Below are positions 16,720 to 25,950 of a stretch of 64,000 bases of DNA, piece by piece (within the stretch, counting starts at the first letter, position 1; the number at the start of each line of letters is the position of its first letter). Origin of the DNA: Propionibacterium cyclohexanicum (GTDB taxonomy: Bacteria; Actinomycetota; Actinomycetes; Propionibacteriales; Propionibacteriaceae); contig NZ_FOGZ01000008.1 of assembly GCF_900111365.1 (NCBI RefSeq), positions 1 through 64,000 on the forward strand, given 5' to 3'. The position numbers and the translations under genes were made by a program. Below the pieces are notes generated by a model, which saw only the letters and a program-made list of their open reading frames with translations, searched no databases and had not been told where the DNA came from.

Positions 16720-19340
16720 CGCTGCATCCCTCCTTGCGCGTGGGCCATCGGCGCCGGGGGGCCGGCAGCCACGAGACCCTCGCCACCGGACTCGCCGCCC
16801 GCCGTGGCGTCCGCCGCTGCGATGGCGGACGGCGGGAAGGGCCCGTCGGGACGGCGCTGACCCCTCTCCACGAGATAGCGCAGATCGGGGTCGGGAGTCC
16901 CGGGGGCATTGAGGAAGGAGGTGAACATGGCCCGCTTGCGGGGGTCATGCAGGGCATCGGCCCATTCGTCGCGGTAACCGGCCACGTGGGCGGCCATCGC
17001 TGCCTCCAGATCGGCGGCAAGACCCAGCGAGTCGTCCACGATGACCTCCTTGAGATGCTCGAGGCCCCCCGGCAGTGCCTGCAGCCACGGGGCGGTGCGC
17101 TGGAGCCGGTCGGCCGTGCGGATGTAGAAGATGATGAAGCGATCGATGAGCGTGACCAGTCGCTCGTCGTCGAGATCCTCGGCGAGCAGCTGGGCGTGCA
17201 CCGGTGTGAAACCGCCGTTGCCGCAGACGTAGAGGTTCCAGCCCTTCTCGGTGGCGATGACACCGATGTCCTTGGCCTGCGCCTCGGCGCACTCCCTGGC
17301 GCAGCCCGACACGCCGAGCTTGAGTTTGTGGGGGGAGCGCACTCCCCGGTAGCGGTTCTCCAGCCGGATCGCCATCGAGGTGGAGTCCTGCACGCCATAG
17401 CGGCACCAGCTGGCACCGACGCACGATTTCACGGTGCGCATCGCCTTCCCGTAGGCGTGTCCGCATTCGAATCCGGCATCGAGGAGCCGCTGCCAGATGA
17501 GCGGGAGCTGCTCCAGTCGGGCGCCGAGCAGGTCGATGCGCTGGCCGCCGGTGATCTTGGTGTACAGATCGAAATCGGAGGCGATCTGCCCGATCGCGAT
17601 GAGCCCGGCCGGGGTGATCTCCCCGCCGGGGACCCGCGGCACCACCGAGTAGCTGCCGTCCTTTTGCATATTGGCCAGGAAGTGGTCGTTGGTGTCCTGC
17701 AGGGCGGCGTTCTCGCCGTCCAGGAGCTGGCCCCGGCCCAGCGAGCTGAAGATCGATGCCACGGTGGGCCGGCAGATGTCACAGCCCAGCCCGGTGCCGT
17801 ATCGGGAGATGAGCTCGCTGAAGGTGGTGATCCCGCTGGCGCGCACGATCTCGAACAGCTCTGCACGGCTGTGGTCGAAGTGCTCGCACAGCGCATTGCT
17901 GACCTCGACCCCCATGCTCAGCAGCTGCGCATCGAGGATCTTCTTGACCAGTGGGATGCACGAGCCGCAGGTGGTGCCGGCCCGGGTGCACTTCTTGACG
18001 GCGGCGAGATCGGTTGCCCCGTCGACGACGGCAGTGCGTATGGTTCCCGCACTGACGTTGTTGCACGAGCAGACCTTGGCGTCGTCGGGCAGGTCGACGG
18101 CACCGGGACGCTCGGCTCCCCCCGGCACCAGCCAGGCCGCCGGATCGCAGCCCAACGGCCTGCCGACGCCCAGGCGCAGCGCCGCATAGTCGCTGGCATC
18201 ACCGACCAGGATGCCCCCGAGCAGTACCGAGGCGTCGTCGCTGAGCACGAGCTTCTTGTAGACCTTCGCCAAGGGATCGGAGTAGACCACTTCCAGGGCA
18301 TGCTCGGTCTTGGCGAAGGCGTCACCGAAACTCGCCACATCGACACCGAGCAGCTTGAGCTTCGTCGACAGATCGGCCCCGGTGAAGGTGGCGTCACCGC
18401 CCAGCAGACGCGAGGCCGCCACCTCGGCCATCTCGTTGCCGGGGGCGACAAGTCCCCAGACACGCCCGGCAATGCAGGCCACCTCGCCGATCGCCACGAT
18501 GTCGGGATCGCTCGTCGCGCAATCCTCCCCGGCCAGCACGCCGCCGCGCGGGTGAACGTCCAGCCCGGCCTGCCTGGCCAGCTCGTCGCGGGGACGCACA
18601 CCGGTGGCGAAGACGACGACGTCCACATCGAGCCCCGAGCCGTCGGCGAACTCCATCCTCGTCACGCCGGTGTCATCGCCCAGCAGCTGCTTCGAGGCGG
18701 TCGAGGTACGCACCTGCACGCCGAGCTGCTCGATCATCCGCACAAGGGCCTGCCCGCCGGCCTGATCCACCTGGAGCGGCATGAGCCGGTCGGCGAACTC
18801 GACGACGGTGGTCTCGACCCCCATGCCGTGCAGCGCACCTGCCGCCTCGAGCCCCAGCAGGCCACCTCCGACGACCGCTCCCCGCACCGTCCGATCGAGC
18901 CTCCGTTCGTGCTCGCGTACCCAGTCGCGCAGCGCACAGACATCGTCGATGGTGCGGTAGACGAAACAGCCCGCCATGTCGTTGCCGGGCACGGGGGGCT
19001 TCGCGGCATAGGAGCCGGTGGCCAGGACGAGTTTGTCGTAGTGGTGCTCGCCACCGTCCGAGGTGCGGACGAGGTGCGCCGTGGGGTCGACCTGGACGAT
19101 GCGCGAGCCGAGGTGCAGGTCCACTCCCTCGGTGTGCCACAGGCTCCGCTCGCCGAGGACCAGCTCGTCGGGGCTGCTCGCATGGAAGAAGGAGGTCAGC
19201 GCGACCCTGTCGTAGGGTTCGCGCGACTCCTCACCGAAGACCTCGACTCGCCAGTGTTCCAGACCGCCCTGGGCCACCAGGGTCTCCACAAAGTGCTGGG
19301 CGACCATTCCGGCACCCGCGACAACGACTGTGCTCCTCAT
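16716..19340 (-). CDS. nirB: Nitrite reductase (NADH) large subunit NirB
   Basis: About 874 residues: an N-terminal FAD/NAD-binding module (VVVAGAGMVAQHFVE), a BFD-type [2Fe-2S] domain around residues 420-465 (VCSCNNVSAGTIR and TTCGSCIPLVKKI), and a C-terminal sulfite/nitrite reductase region with the siroheme/[4Fe-4S] cysteines CVGASWC and SGCAREC. It reduces nitrite to ammonium with NADH. I placed the start at the second of two nearby ATGs because AATGAT sits seven bases before it, fitting a leaderless message; the ATG at 19352 is the alternative. A GlnR-like box lies 35-61 bases upstream. Confidence 0.94.
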   Translation of the reverse strand: MRSTVVVAGAGMVAQHFVETLVAQGGLEHWRVEVFGEESREPYDRVALTSFFHASSPDELVLGERSLWHTEGVDLHLGSRIVQVDPTAHLVRTSDGGEHHYDKLVLATGSYAAKPPVPGNDMAGCFVYRTIDDVCALRDWVREHERRLDRTVRGAVVGGGLLGLEAAGALHGMGVETTVVEFADRLMPLQVDQAGGQALVRMIEQLGVQVRTSTASKQLLGDDTGVTRMEFADGSGLDVDVVVFATGVRPRDELARQAGLDVHPRGGVLAGEDCATSDPDIVAIGEVACIAGRVWGLVAPGNEMAEVAASRLLGGDATFTGADLSTKLKLLGVDVASFGDAFAKTEHALEVVYSDPLAKVYKKLVLSDDASVLLGGILVGDASDYAALRLGVGRPLGCDPAAWLVPGGAERPGAVDLPDDAKVCSCNNVSAGTIRTAVVDGATDLAAVKKCTRAGTTCGSCIPLVKKILDAQLLSMGVEVSNALCEHFDHSRAELFEIVRASGITTFSELISRYGTGLGCDICRPTVASIFSSLGRGQLLDGENAALQDTNDHFLANMQKDGSYSVVPRVPGGEITPAGLIAIGQIASDFDLYTKITGGQRIDLLGARLEQLPLIWQRLLDAGFECGHAYGKAMRTVKSCVGASWCRYGVQDSTSMAIRLENRYRGVRSPHKLKLGVSGCARECAEAQAKDIGVIATEKGWNLYVCGNGGFTPVHAQLLAEDLDDERLVTLIDRFIIFYIRTADRLQRTAPWLQALPGGLEHLKEVIVDDSLGLAADLEAAMAAHVAGYRDEWADALHDPRKRAMFTSFLNAPGTPDPDLRYLVERGQRRPDGPFPPSAIAAADATAGGESGGEGLVAAGPPAPMAHAQGGMQR

Positions 19341-19374
19341 AGCCCTGATCATTCCCGCGAAATCCGGCGAGCGG

Positions 19375-19401
19375 GTTACGCCCGCTGAACAGCTTGCTCA
19401 C
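19375..19401 (-). promoter_or_regulatory. GlnR-like box upstream of nirB
   Basis: On the plus strand: GTTAC, six bases, TGAAC, six bases, CTCAC, the spacing of GlnR half-sites though two of the three are imperfect. Relative to a leaderless nirB transcript starting at 19340 the box spans about -35 to -61, suitable for activation. nirB is a known GlnR target in streptomycetes. Confidence 0.4.
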
Positions 19402-19752
19402 GCGCAGTCATGACCCGGTGTGAGGTTTTACGGGGTCAGCCCCGCCAAATCGTGGCGGGCACGCGAAGGGGCCCGCACGACCCGGAGCGACGCCCAGCCC
19501 GGGTGTTCGCCCGCCGCTTACTCGCCGGATGTCCACAAGATCGGCCGTCAAGGACGCGGAGGCGCACGCCGTGCTCAAATGGATAAAAGACCGACGATAT
19601 GTGTTGTGGATGGGCAGTTCAACTGTGCCGACATTCTCGCCACATGATGGAAACATTCGTGCGCCGATCGGGCCGGGCGCTCCATACTCTGGACGAGCGT
19701 CACCACGGCACCCGATCCCCGGCGCCGCCGATACAGCCCCGCAGGAGAGGCA
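19402..19752 (+). other. Intergenic region upstream of the peptide-type ABC operon
   Basis: About 350 bases between the nirB regulatory region and the binding-protein gene. I see no supported gene, no strong hairpin and no confident promoter. AGGAGAGG just before 19753 is the SD of the next gene. CATACT near 19689 is a possible -10 without a good -35. Confidence 0.4.
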
Positions 19753-21459
19753 ATGATCCAGACTCGCAGAACCGTTCTTGGACTCGGTGCACTGTCAGTG
19801 CTCAGCATGGCGGGGCTGTCGGCCTGTAACGCGAACCCGAAGGGCCCGGGGGCCGCTTCGGCATCCGCCGGCGTGGGAGTCGGCGCAACGGCGGCCCCGA
19901 GCACCGGCGGCACGATCCACATCCTGTCAGGTGCCACCTCCAAGGAAATCCACCTCGACCCGGCCAAGTCGCAGAATCTCGGCACGAGCACCCTGCACCT
20001 CGTGGTACGCGGCCTGACCTCCTGGAAGACCGATCCCGCTGCCGACACCACGGTGGTCCCCGACCTGGCAACCGACACCGGCACGCCCAGTGACGGCGGC
20101 AAGACGTGGACCTACACCCTCAAGTCGGGCCTCAAGTACGCCGACGGCAGCGAGATCAGCGCCGCGGACGTGAAGTTCGGCGTCGAACGGTCCTTCGACG
20201 CCCAGCTGCAGGGCGGCCTGAGCTACCACAAGTCCCTCCTCGTGGGCGGCGCCGACTACAAGGGCCCAGCCGGCGGTGCCCATCTCGACTCCGTCGAGGT
20301 GTCCGGCAATACGATCGTCTTCCATCTCGTGAGGGCCTTCGCGGACTGGCCGTGGATCGTCTCGATGCCCGCCTTCGCCCCGATCCCGGTCGACAAGGGC
20401 ATGGGCATCCCCGCCTACGATCACAATCCGCCGAGCTCGGGTCCCTACCAGGTCACTGACTACCAGCTGGGGTCCAGGGTCGAGATGTCCCGCAACCCGC
20501 ACTGGGACAAGTCGACCGACGAGGCCAGGCTGGCCGCCCCCGACCACTATGTCTTCGAAATGGGCCTCAACGCCGACACCGCGTCCCAGCGCCTCATCAA
20601 CGATCAGGGCGACGACAAAAACGCCGCATTCGCTTCGATCTCCACATCGGTGATCCCCAAGATCAACGCCGACGAGGCCGTGAAGGCGCGCGCTGCCGTC
20701 TCCTCGTCCGGCGCCGTGAACTATCTCGCCTTCAACACCACCCGCCCGGGGCTCAAGGACATCGCCGTGCGCAAGGCGATCTCCTATGTCATCAACAAGC
20801 AGCAGATCCAGACGATCAACGGCGGCCCCACCTTCGGCGGTGCCATCGCCTCGACCCTGCTGCCGCCCGGATTGCAGGGCCACCAGCAGTTCAACCTGTA
20901 CGACGGCGGCGACACCGGAAGTCTCGACAAGGCCAAGCAGGCGCTCGGCTCGGCGCAGGTCGGTCCTCTCACCCTTCTCATCGATTCCGGGGTGGACGAA
21001 CAGAGCCAGATGGCCTCCTCGATCACCCAGGACCTCAAGACCCTCGGCATCGAGGTCAAGGTCGTGTCCCAGGACTCCGACACCTTCCAGGCCACCCAGA
21101 CCGAATCGGGTGACTTCGATCTCAGCTTCGGGGGCTGGCAGGCCGACTATCCCGGCGCCTACGCCGCGCTGTCCCCGCTGTTCTCCTCCGATCAGATCGG
21201 CAACGGCAACTACAACATTTCGCGACTGGCCGATCCGGCCATCGACGCCGCGATCGCCGCCGCCCAGACCGAGACGGATTCCGCCAAGGCGGCCAGCCTG
21301 TGGGGTGCGCTCGACAAGCAGATCATGGAACATGCCCCGGTCGTTCCGCTCTACTACGGCCATCAGGCCTATATCAACGGATCCAATACGACCAATACCT
21401 ACATCCCCACGTTCCCGACCTATCCCAATGTGCTCATCGTGGGGCTGAAGGCGCAGTGA
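19753..21459 (+). CDS. ABC transporter family 5 substrate-binding lipoprotein (peptide/nickel type)
   Basis: 568 residues, SBP_bac_5 family (DppA/OppA/NikA-like). The signal peptide carries a twin arginine (TRRTVLGLGA) and lipobox L-S-A-C with Cys25, suggesting Tat export and lipid anchoring. The family segments KTWTYTLKSGLKYADGSEI and PPSSGPYQVTDY are present. It opens a five-gene operon. Substrate cannot be told from sequence; peptides are most likely. SD AGGAGAGG precedes the ATG. Confidence 0.9.
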   Translation: MIQTRRTVLGLGALSVLSMAGLSACNANPKGPGAASASAGVGVGATAAPSTGGTIHILSGATSKEIHLDPAKSQNLGTSTLHLVVRGLTSWKTDPAADTTVVPDLATDTGTPSDGGKTWTYTLKSGLKYADGSEISAADVKFGVERSFDAQLQGGLSYHKSLLVGGADYKGPAGGAHLDSVEVSGNTIVFHLVRAFADWPWIVSMPAFAPIPVDKGMGIPAYDHNPPSSGPYQVTDYQLGSRVEMSRNPHWDKSTDEARLAAPDHYVFEMGLNADTASQRLINDQGDDKNAAFASISTSVIPKINADEAVKARAAVSSSGAVNYLAFNTTRPGLKDIAVRKAISYVINKQQIQTINGGPTFGGAIASTLLPPGLQGHQQFNLYDGGDTGSLDKAKQALGSAQVGPLTLLIDSGVDEQSQMASSITQDLKTLGIEVKVVSQDSDTFQATQTESGDFDLSFGGWQADYPGAYAALSPLFSSDQIGNGNYNISRLADPAIDAAIAAAQTETDSAKAASLWGALDKQIMEHAPVVPLYYGHQAYINGSNTTNTYIPTFPTYPNVLIVGLKAQ

Positions 21460-22415
21460 GTCAGGCTCCCGTCTCCCTCGCGCAGTCGCCCGGGGACTCC
21501 GGGCGGCGTCTGCGAGGACCCTTCGCCGAGGCGCTCGGACAGCTGCGTCACGACCGGATGGGCATGATCGGGCTCGGCTGTGTCCTGCTGGTGGTCGGCG
21601 CCGGGCTCTTCGCCCCGGTGCTGGCCGCCATCGCGGGACAGGATCCGTACACCTTCCACAGCGATCTCATCGACGCCGCGAACGGTGGCCAGCCGATCGG
21701 ACCGTTGGGCGGCGTGTCCTCGACCCACTGGTTCGGGGTCGAACCCCAGACCGGCCGCGACCTGTTCGCACTGGTCGTCTACGGCATCCGCACCTCGGTG
21801 CTCATCGCACTGGGGGCAACCTTCCTGTCGGTCACCTTCGGCGTGCTGCTCGGCCTGGCAATGGGCTACTTCGGCGGTGTCTTCGAGTACGTCATGGGAC
21901 GATTCGTCGACTTCATGTTCGGATTCCCCTCGCTGCTCTTCCTCATCGCGATCCAGCTCATCGTGCCTCCCGAGTTCCCGCGCACCGTGCTGCTGGCGCT
22001 CTCGCTGGCCGTGTTCGGCTGGGTCAGCACCGCACGTCTCATCCACGGACAGGCGAAGAGCCTGGTGAATCGCGATTTCATCGAAGCTGCACGATCCACC
22101 GGCACCCCGCCCGGACGAATCCTGCGCGCCGAGATGCTGCCGAACCTGGTGGGCACCGTGGCGGTCATCACAGCCCTCAGCTTCCCGACCACCATCTCGA
22201 CGGCAGCCGGCCTGTCCTTCCTCGGCGTGGGGGTCTCCCCGACCACCCCCGAACTGGGGCGGCTCATCGGCCAGTCGGTCACCTGGACCTATACCGGTGC
22301 CGATGTCGGTTTCCTGCTGTTCCCCGGCGCAGCGCTGCTGATCCTCATGCTCGGCTCCACCCTGCTGGGTGACGCGCTGCGCGACGCCTTCGACGTGCGG
22401 ATGGGGGAACGCTGA
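21456..22415 (+). CDS. Peptide/nickel-type ABC permease (DppC-like)
   Basis: A 319-residue inner-membrane permease with an N-terminal extension, then HDRMGMIGLGCVLLVV and the EAA loop FIEAARSTGTPPGRILRAEM that docks to the ATPase. The GTG start overlaps the upstream stop (GTGA); a longer in-frame frame lies inside the binding-protein gene. The DppC-like subunit precedes the DppB-like one, the reverse of the usual order. Confidence 0.9.
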   Translation: MSQAPVSLAQSPGDSGRRLRGPFAEALGQLRHDRMGMIGLGCVLLVVGAGLFAPVLAAIAGQDPYTFHSDLIDAANGGQPIGPLGGVSSTHWFGVEPQTGRDLFALVVYGIRTSVLIALGATFLSVTFGVLLGLAMGYFGGVFEYVMGRFVDFMFGFPSLLFLIAIQLIVPPEFPRTVLLALSLAVFGWVSTARLIHGQAKSLVNRDFIEAARSTGTPPGRILRAEMLPNLVGTVAVITALSFPTTISTAAGLSFLGVGVSPTTPELGRLIGQSVTWTYTGADVGFLLFPGAALLILMLGSTLLGDALRDAFDVRMGER

Positions 22416-23401
22416 TGGTTCGGTTCATCGTGCGCCGCGTCATCATCTCGGTGTTCGTGCTGCTCGCGATCTCGCTGTGCGTCTACCTGATCTTCTACTC
22501 CTCCACCGTCGACCCCGCGCGGGTGATCTGCGGGCGGCCCTGCCAGCCGGAACGACTCACCCAGATCCACCAGCTGATGGACATCGACAAGCCCGCCTTC
22601 GCCCAGTGGCTCGACTTCGTCAAGGGCCTGTTCGTGGGACGCACCTTCGGCACCGGCCCGAGCGCGATGATCTGCTCGGCACCCTGCCTGGGCTACTCCT
22701 TCGACCTTCGCCAGTCGGTGACGAGCCTCATCGTGGCCAGGCTGCCGATCACCGCCTCCATCGCGGTAGGTGGCGCAGTGCTGGCGCTGTTCGCCGGGAT
22801 GGCGTCGGGCATTCTCGCTGCGCGGCACCGCAATCGGCTGCCCGATCATCTGGTCCGTGGCAGCTCCCTGGTGCTGCTCGCCACTCCCACCTATCTGCTG
22901 GGGCTGATCGCCATCCTCGTCTTCGGTTTCTGGCTCAACATGGTCCCGGTCTCCGGCTACGTGCCGTTCGGCGAATCCCCAGTGGAGTGGCTGTGGCATC
23001 TGGTGCTCCCATGGTGCGTCATCGCCGCCCTGTCGGGATCCAGCTATGCGCGCTACGCCCGCAACCAGATGCTCGACGAACTCGGCGCCGAGCACCTGCT
23101 CGCGCTGCGCGCCACCGGTGCGTCCCCGCGCACGGTGGGGCGCACCGCACGTCGCGGCGTGTGGGTTCCCATCATCACGCTCTTCGGGCTCGATCTGGCC
23201 GGGCTGCTGGGTGGGGCGGTCTTCACCGAGAGGGTGTTCGGCATGCACGGCATCGGGGATTTGCTCATCGACGGCGTGGGCCGCCACGACCTGGGGGTCG
23301 TCGTGGGCACCGCGCTGTTCGGGGCTGCGCTCATCATCGCCGCCAATCTGGTCGTCGACATCGCCTACGGGTTCATCGATCCGAGGGTCCGCCGTGGCTG
23401 A
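22415..23401 (+). CDS. Peptide/nickel-type ABC permease (DppB-like)
   Basis: A 328-residue DppB-type permease starting MVRFIVRRVIISVFVLLAI, with the extracytoplasmic loop after the first helix and the EAA-type segment LLALRATGASPRTVGRTA. The start and upstream stop share bases as TGATG. It contains an unusual four-cysteine loop, two closely spaced pairs (ICGRPCQ and ICSAPC), in the first external region, which could form disulfides or bind metal. Confidence 0.9.
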   Translation: MVRFIVRRVIISVFVLLAISLCVYLIFYSSTVDPARVICGRPCQPERLTQIHQLMDIDKPAFAQWLDFVKGLFVGRTFGTGPSAMICSAPCLGYSFDLRQSVTSLIVARLPITASIAVGGAVLALFAGMASGILAARHRNRLPDHLVRGSSLVLLATPTYLLGLIAILVFGFWLNMVPVSGYVPFGESPVEWLWHLVLPWCVIAALSGSSYARYARNQMLDELGAEHLLALRATGASPRTVGRTARRGVWVPIITLFGLDLAGLLGGAVFTERVFGMHGIGDLLIDGVGRHDLGVVVGTALFGAALIIAANLVVDIAYGFIDPRVRRG

Positions 23402-24398
23402 GACCGAGCAGTTCCCGCTGCGGGTCGACGACCTGCGTGTCGACTTCGCGACACGTCAGGGCACCGTCAGCGCCGTCGACGGTGTGAGCTTCCAGGTGGA
23501 GCGCGGGCACGTCCTGGCCATCGTGGGCGAGTCGGGTTCTGGCAAGTCGGTGACGAGCCGGGCATGTCTGGGCCTCATCGACGACAACGCCACGACGCGC
23601 GGATCGATCCTCGTCGAGGGGCAGGACATGCTCGCCCTCACGGAACGCGAACGCAACAAGCTACGGGGCCAGCGGATCTCGATGGTCTTCCAGGATGCCC
23701 TGGCCGCCCTCAATCCCTTCGCGACGGTGGGCCGCCAGGTGGCCGATGCCTATCGGGTGCACCACCCCTCAGCGAACCGCAAGCAGGCCCACGCGCGGGC
23801 GGTCGAGGCGCTGGCAGCGGTCGGAGTTCCCGAGCCGGCGCAGCGCGCCGCCCAGTTCCCCCACGAATTCTCCGGGGGGATGCGCCAGCGCGTCATGATC
23901 GCCATGGCGATCGTCAACGAGCCGGCGGTGCTCATCGCGGACGAACCCACGACGGCCCTCGACGTCACCGTGCAGGCCCAGGTGCTCCAGGTGCTCGACG
24001 AGCTGCGCGAGCGGATGGGGATGGCCATGGTGCTGGTCACCCATGACCTGGGGGTGGTGGCCCAGATCGCCGATGAGGTGGCTGTGATGTATTGCGGTCA
24101 TTTCGTCGAGAAGGGCACGGTCTTCGACATCTTCGACCGGCCCAGCCACCCCTACACGCTCGGGCTGCTCAACTCGACACCCGACCCCGAGGCCGACGGC
24201 AAACGGCTCAAGGCCATCCCCGGCGTCCCCGCCTCAGGCAGCTCCCGCCCCTCCGGTTGCCCTTTCCACCCTCGATGCGCCTATCAGCCCGAGGTCGGGG
24301 AACGCTGCCTGGTGGAGCGCCCTGAGCTTGGCGAGCGGCCGGGATCGGAGCAGCACCGGGCCGCCTGCCATCTCGGCCCCGAGAGGAAGCTGCCATGA
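23394..24398 (+). CDS. Peptide/nickel-type ABC ATP-binding protein (DppD-like)
   Basis: 334 residues from a GTG overlapping the permease end. Walker A GESGSGKSVTSRA, signature FSGGMRQRVMIAMAI and Walker B VLIADEPTTALD are intact. The C-terminal oligopeptide transporter extension includes GCPFHPRCAYQ, the cysteine-containing segment typical of DppD/OppD. It energises import with the next gene's product. Confidence 0.92.
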   Translation: MAETEQFPLRVDDLRVDFATRQGTVSAVDGVSFQVERGHVLAIVGESGSGKSVTSRACLGLIDDNATTRGSILVEGQDMLALTERERNKLRGQRISMVFQDALAALNPFATVGRQVADAYRVHHPSANRKQAHARAVEALAAVGVPEPAQRAAQFPHEFSGGMRQRVMIAMAIVNEPAVLIADEPTTALDVTVQAQVLQVLDELRERMGMAMVLVTHDLGVVAQIADEVAVMYCGHFVEKGTVFDIFDRPSHPYTLGLLNSTPDPEADGKRLKAIPGVPASGSSRPSGCPFHPRCAYQPEVGERCLVERPELGERPGSEQHRAACHLGPERKLP

Positions 24399-25240
24399 GC
24401 ACCCATGCCGGCGAGACGCTGCTGTCCGTGGACCATGTGAGCAAGGTCTTCGTGCGCCGCAGCGATTTCTCGCGCACGACCATCCGGGTCGCCGCCGTCG
24501 ACGACGTCTCGTTGAGCGTGCACGCCCACGAAACGCTGGCGCTCGTCGGTGAATCCGGCTCGGGCAAGTCGACACTGGCCAGGATCTGCCTTCGGCTGCT
24601 CGATCCGGACTCGGGGGTTGTGCGCTGGAACGGCACCGAGGTGACCCGCTGGCCCGAGCGCCGGCTGCGCCCGCTTCGGGCATCCAAGGCAATGGTTTTC
24701 CAGGACCCCTACAACTCGCTCAACCCGCGTCACTCGGTGGGGCGCATCCTGGCCGGTCCCCTGCTCAATCACCACATGCCGCACGACCGAGGGGTCCTCG
24801 AGGAGCTCCTTGCATCCACTGGGCTGCGAGCGCGCGATGTGGATCGCCACCCCTACGAGTTCTCGGGTGGGCAGCGCCAGCGCATCGGGATCGCCCGGGC
24901 GCTCGCAACCGGGCCCGAACTCATTGTGGCGGACGAGCCGGTGTCGGCCCTGGACGTCTCGATCAGGGCCCAGGTGCTCAATCTGCTCAACGATGCCCAG
25001 CAGGAGAGGGGCCTGGGGATCCTGCTCGTCTCCCATGACCTCGGGCTGGTGCACTCCATAGCGGACACGGTCGCCGTGATGAAGTCCGGCCGAATCGTCG
25101 AGCACGGGCCGGTGAGCGAGGTCTACGAGCATCCGAGCCACCCCTACACTCAAGCCCTGCTCGACGCAGTGCCGATTCCCAACCCCCACCGGCGCAGGAT
25201 CCGGCACACAGCTGCCGTCCCGCCAGGGCAGGGCGGCTAG
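24395..25240 (+). CDS. Peptide/nickel-type ABC ATP-binding protein (DppF-like)
   Basis: 281 residues, started by an ATGA overlap with the upstream ATPase. Walker A GESGSGKSTLARI, the family segment MVFQDPYNSLNPRHSVG, signature FSGGQRQRIGIARAL and Walker B LIVADEPVSALD are all present. It is shorter at the C-terminus than many DppF proteins and lacks the cysteine-rich tail. It is the last gene of the operon. No convincing terminator hairpin is visible in the 71 bases before the convergent CDF gene. Confidence 0.9.
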   Translation: MSTHAGETLLSVDHVSKVFVRRSDFSRTTIRVAAVDDVSLSVHAHETLALVGESGSGKSTLARICLRLLDPDSGVVRWNGTEVTRWPERRLRPLRASKAMVFQDPYNSLNPRHSVGRILAGPLLNHHMPHDRGVLEELLASTGLRARDVDRHPYEFSGGQRQRIGIARALATGPELIVADEPVSALDVSIRAQVLNLLNDAQQERGLGILLVSHDLGLVHSIADTVAVMKSGRIVEHGPVSEVYEHPSHPYTQALLDAVPIPNPHRRRIRHTAAVPPGQGG

Positions 25241-25311
25241 ATTCGGGCGTTCCTTACTCTGCCTCGCCGTGCACCCAAGCGTCCGCGGGAACCGGATTTC
25301 GCCGAGGTGAA

Positions 25312-25950
25312 TCAGTCGTGTCTCACCGGGTCGCGCCCTGTCTGGCGCCAGGCCTCCAGCCCCTCGCGCACCGCGAAGACGGCAATGACCAGCCCCGCAA
25401 GCGGATCCGCCCATGTCCATCCCAGGGTGAGGTTGAGGAGCAGACCGGCGAGGACTGCCACCGACAATGCCGCACAGACCAGGGTCTGCGTGGAATCGGC
25501 CACCGCGGACGCCGAGCCCAGCTGTCTGCCGGCGCGCAGCTCCAGCACGCTCAATCCCGGCATGACAATCATGGACACCACCGCCGGGGCAATGCCCACC
25601 GCGGACTGCTCGGGTGTGCGCCGCCCGGCGAGGGTGAGTGCCGCGTCGAGACAGACGAACGCCGCCACCCCGAGGAAGGAGATGGCGATGAGCCGCAGGG
25701 CCGTCCTCTCCCGGGTTGCGGGATCCGGTGCCGCGAACTGCCAGGCGACTGCCGCCGCGGACAGGACCTCGACGATCGAGTCGAGCCCGAATCCCAGCAG
25801 CGCGGTCGAGCCGGCGGCCGAGCCCGCCGCAAGCGCGACGACCGCCTCGACCACGTTGTAGGCGACGGTCGCGGCCACGATCTGACGGATTCTGCGCTCG
25901 AGGAGACGCCTCCTGGCATCGCTCGGCGCGGCAGCGGTCGGGGCCGTCAT
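25312..25950 (-). CDS. Cation diffusion facilitator-like metal transporter
   Basis: A 212-residue hydrophobic protein with about six membrane segments and the CDF-like motifs GFGLDSIVEV in an early helix and VADSTQTLVC in a later one. It lacks a long C-terminal cytoplasmic domain, like the short CDF proteins found behind ArsR genes. Efflux of a divalent metal is expected. The start overlaps the stop of the CmtR-like regulator (ATGA), so expression depends on reading through that gene, which is disrupted. Confidence 0.8.
   Translation of the reverse strand: MTAPTAAAPSDARRRLLERRIRQIVAATVAYNVVEAVVALAAGSAAGSTALLGFGLDSIVEVLSAAAVAWQFAAPDPATRERTALRLIAISFLGVAAFVCLDAALTLAGRRTPEQSAVGIAPAVVSMIVMPGLSVLELRAGRQLGSASAVADSTQTLVCAALSVAVLAGLLLNLTLGWTWADPLAGLVIAVFAVREGLEAWRQTGRDPVRHD

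Noticed and set aside
16734-19388. Open frame of 884 codons on the plus strand
   Set aside because: Antisense shadow of nirB, whose domains and cofactor motifs are unambiguous.
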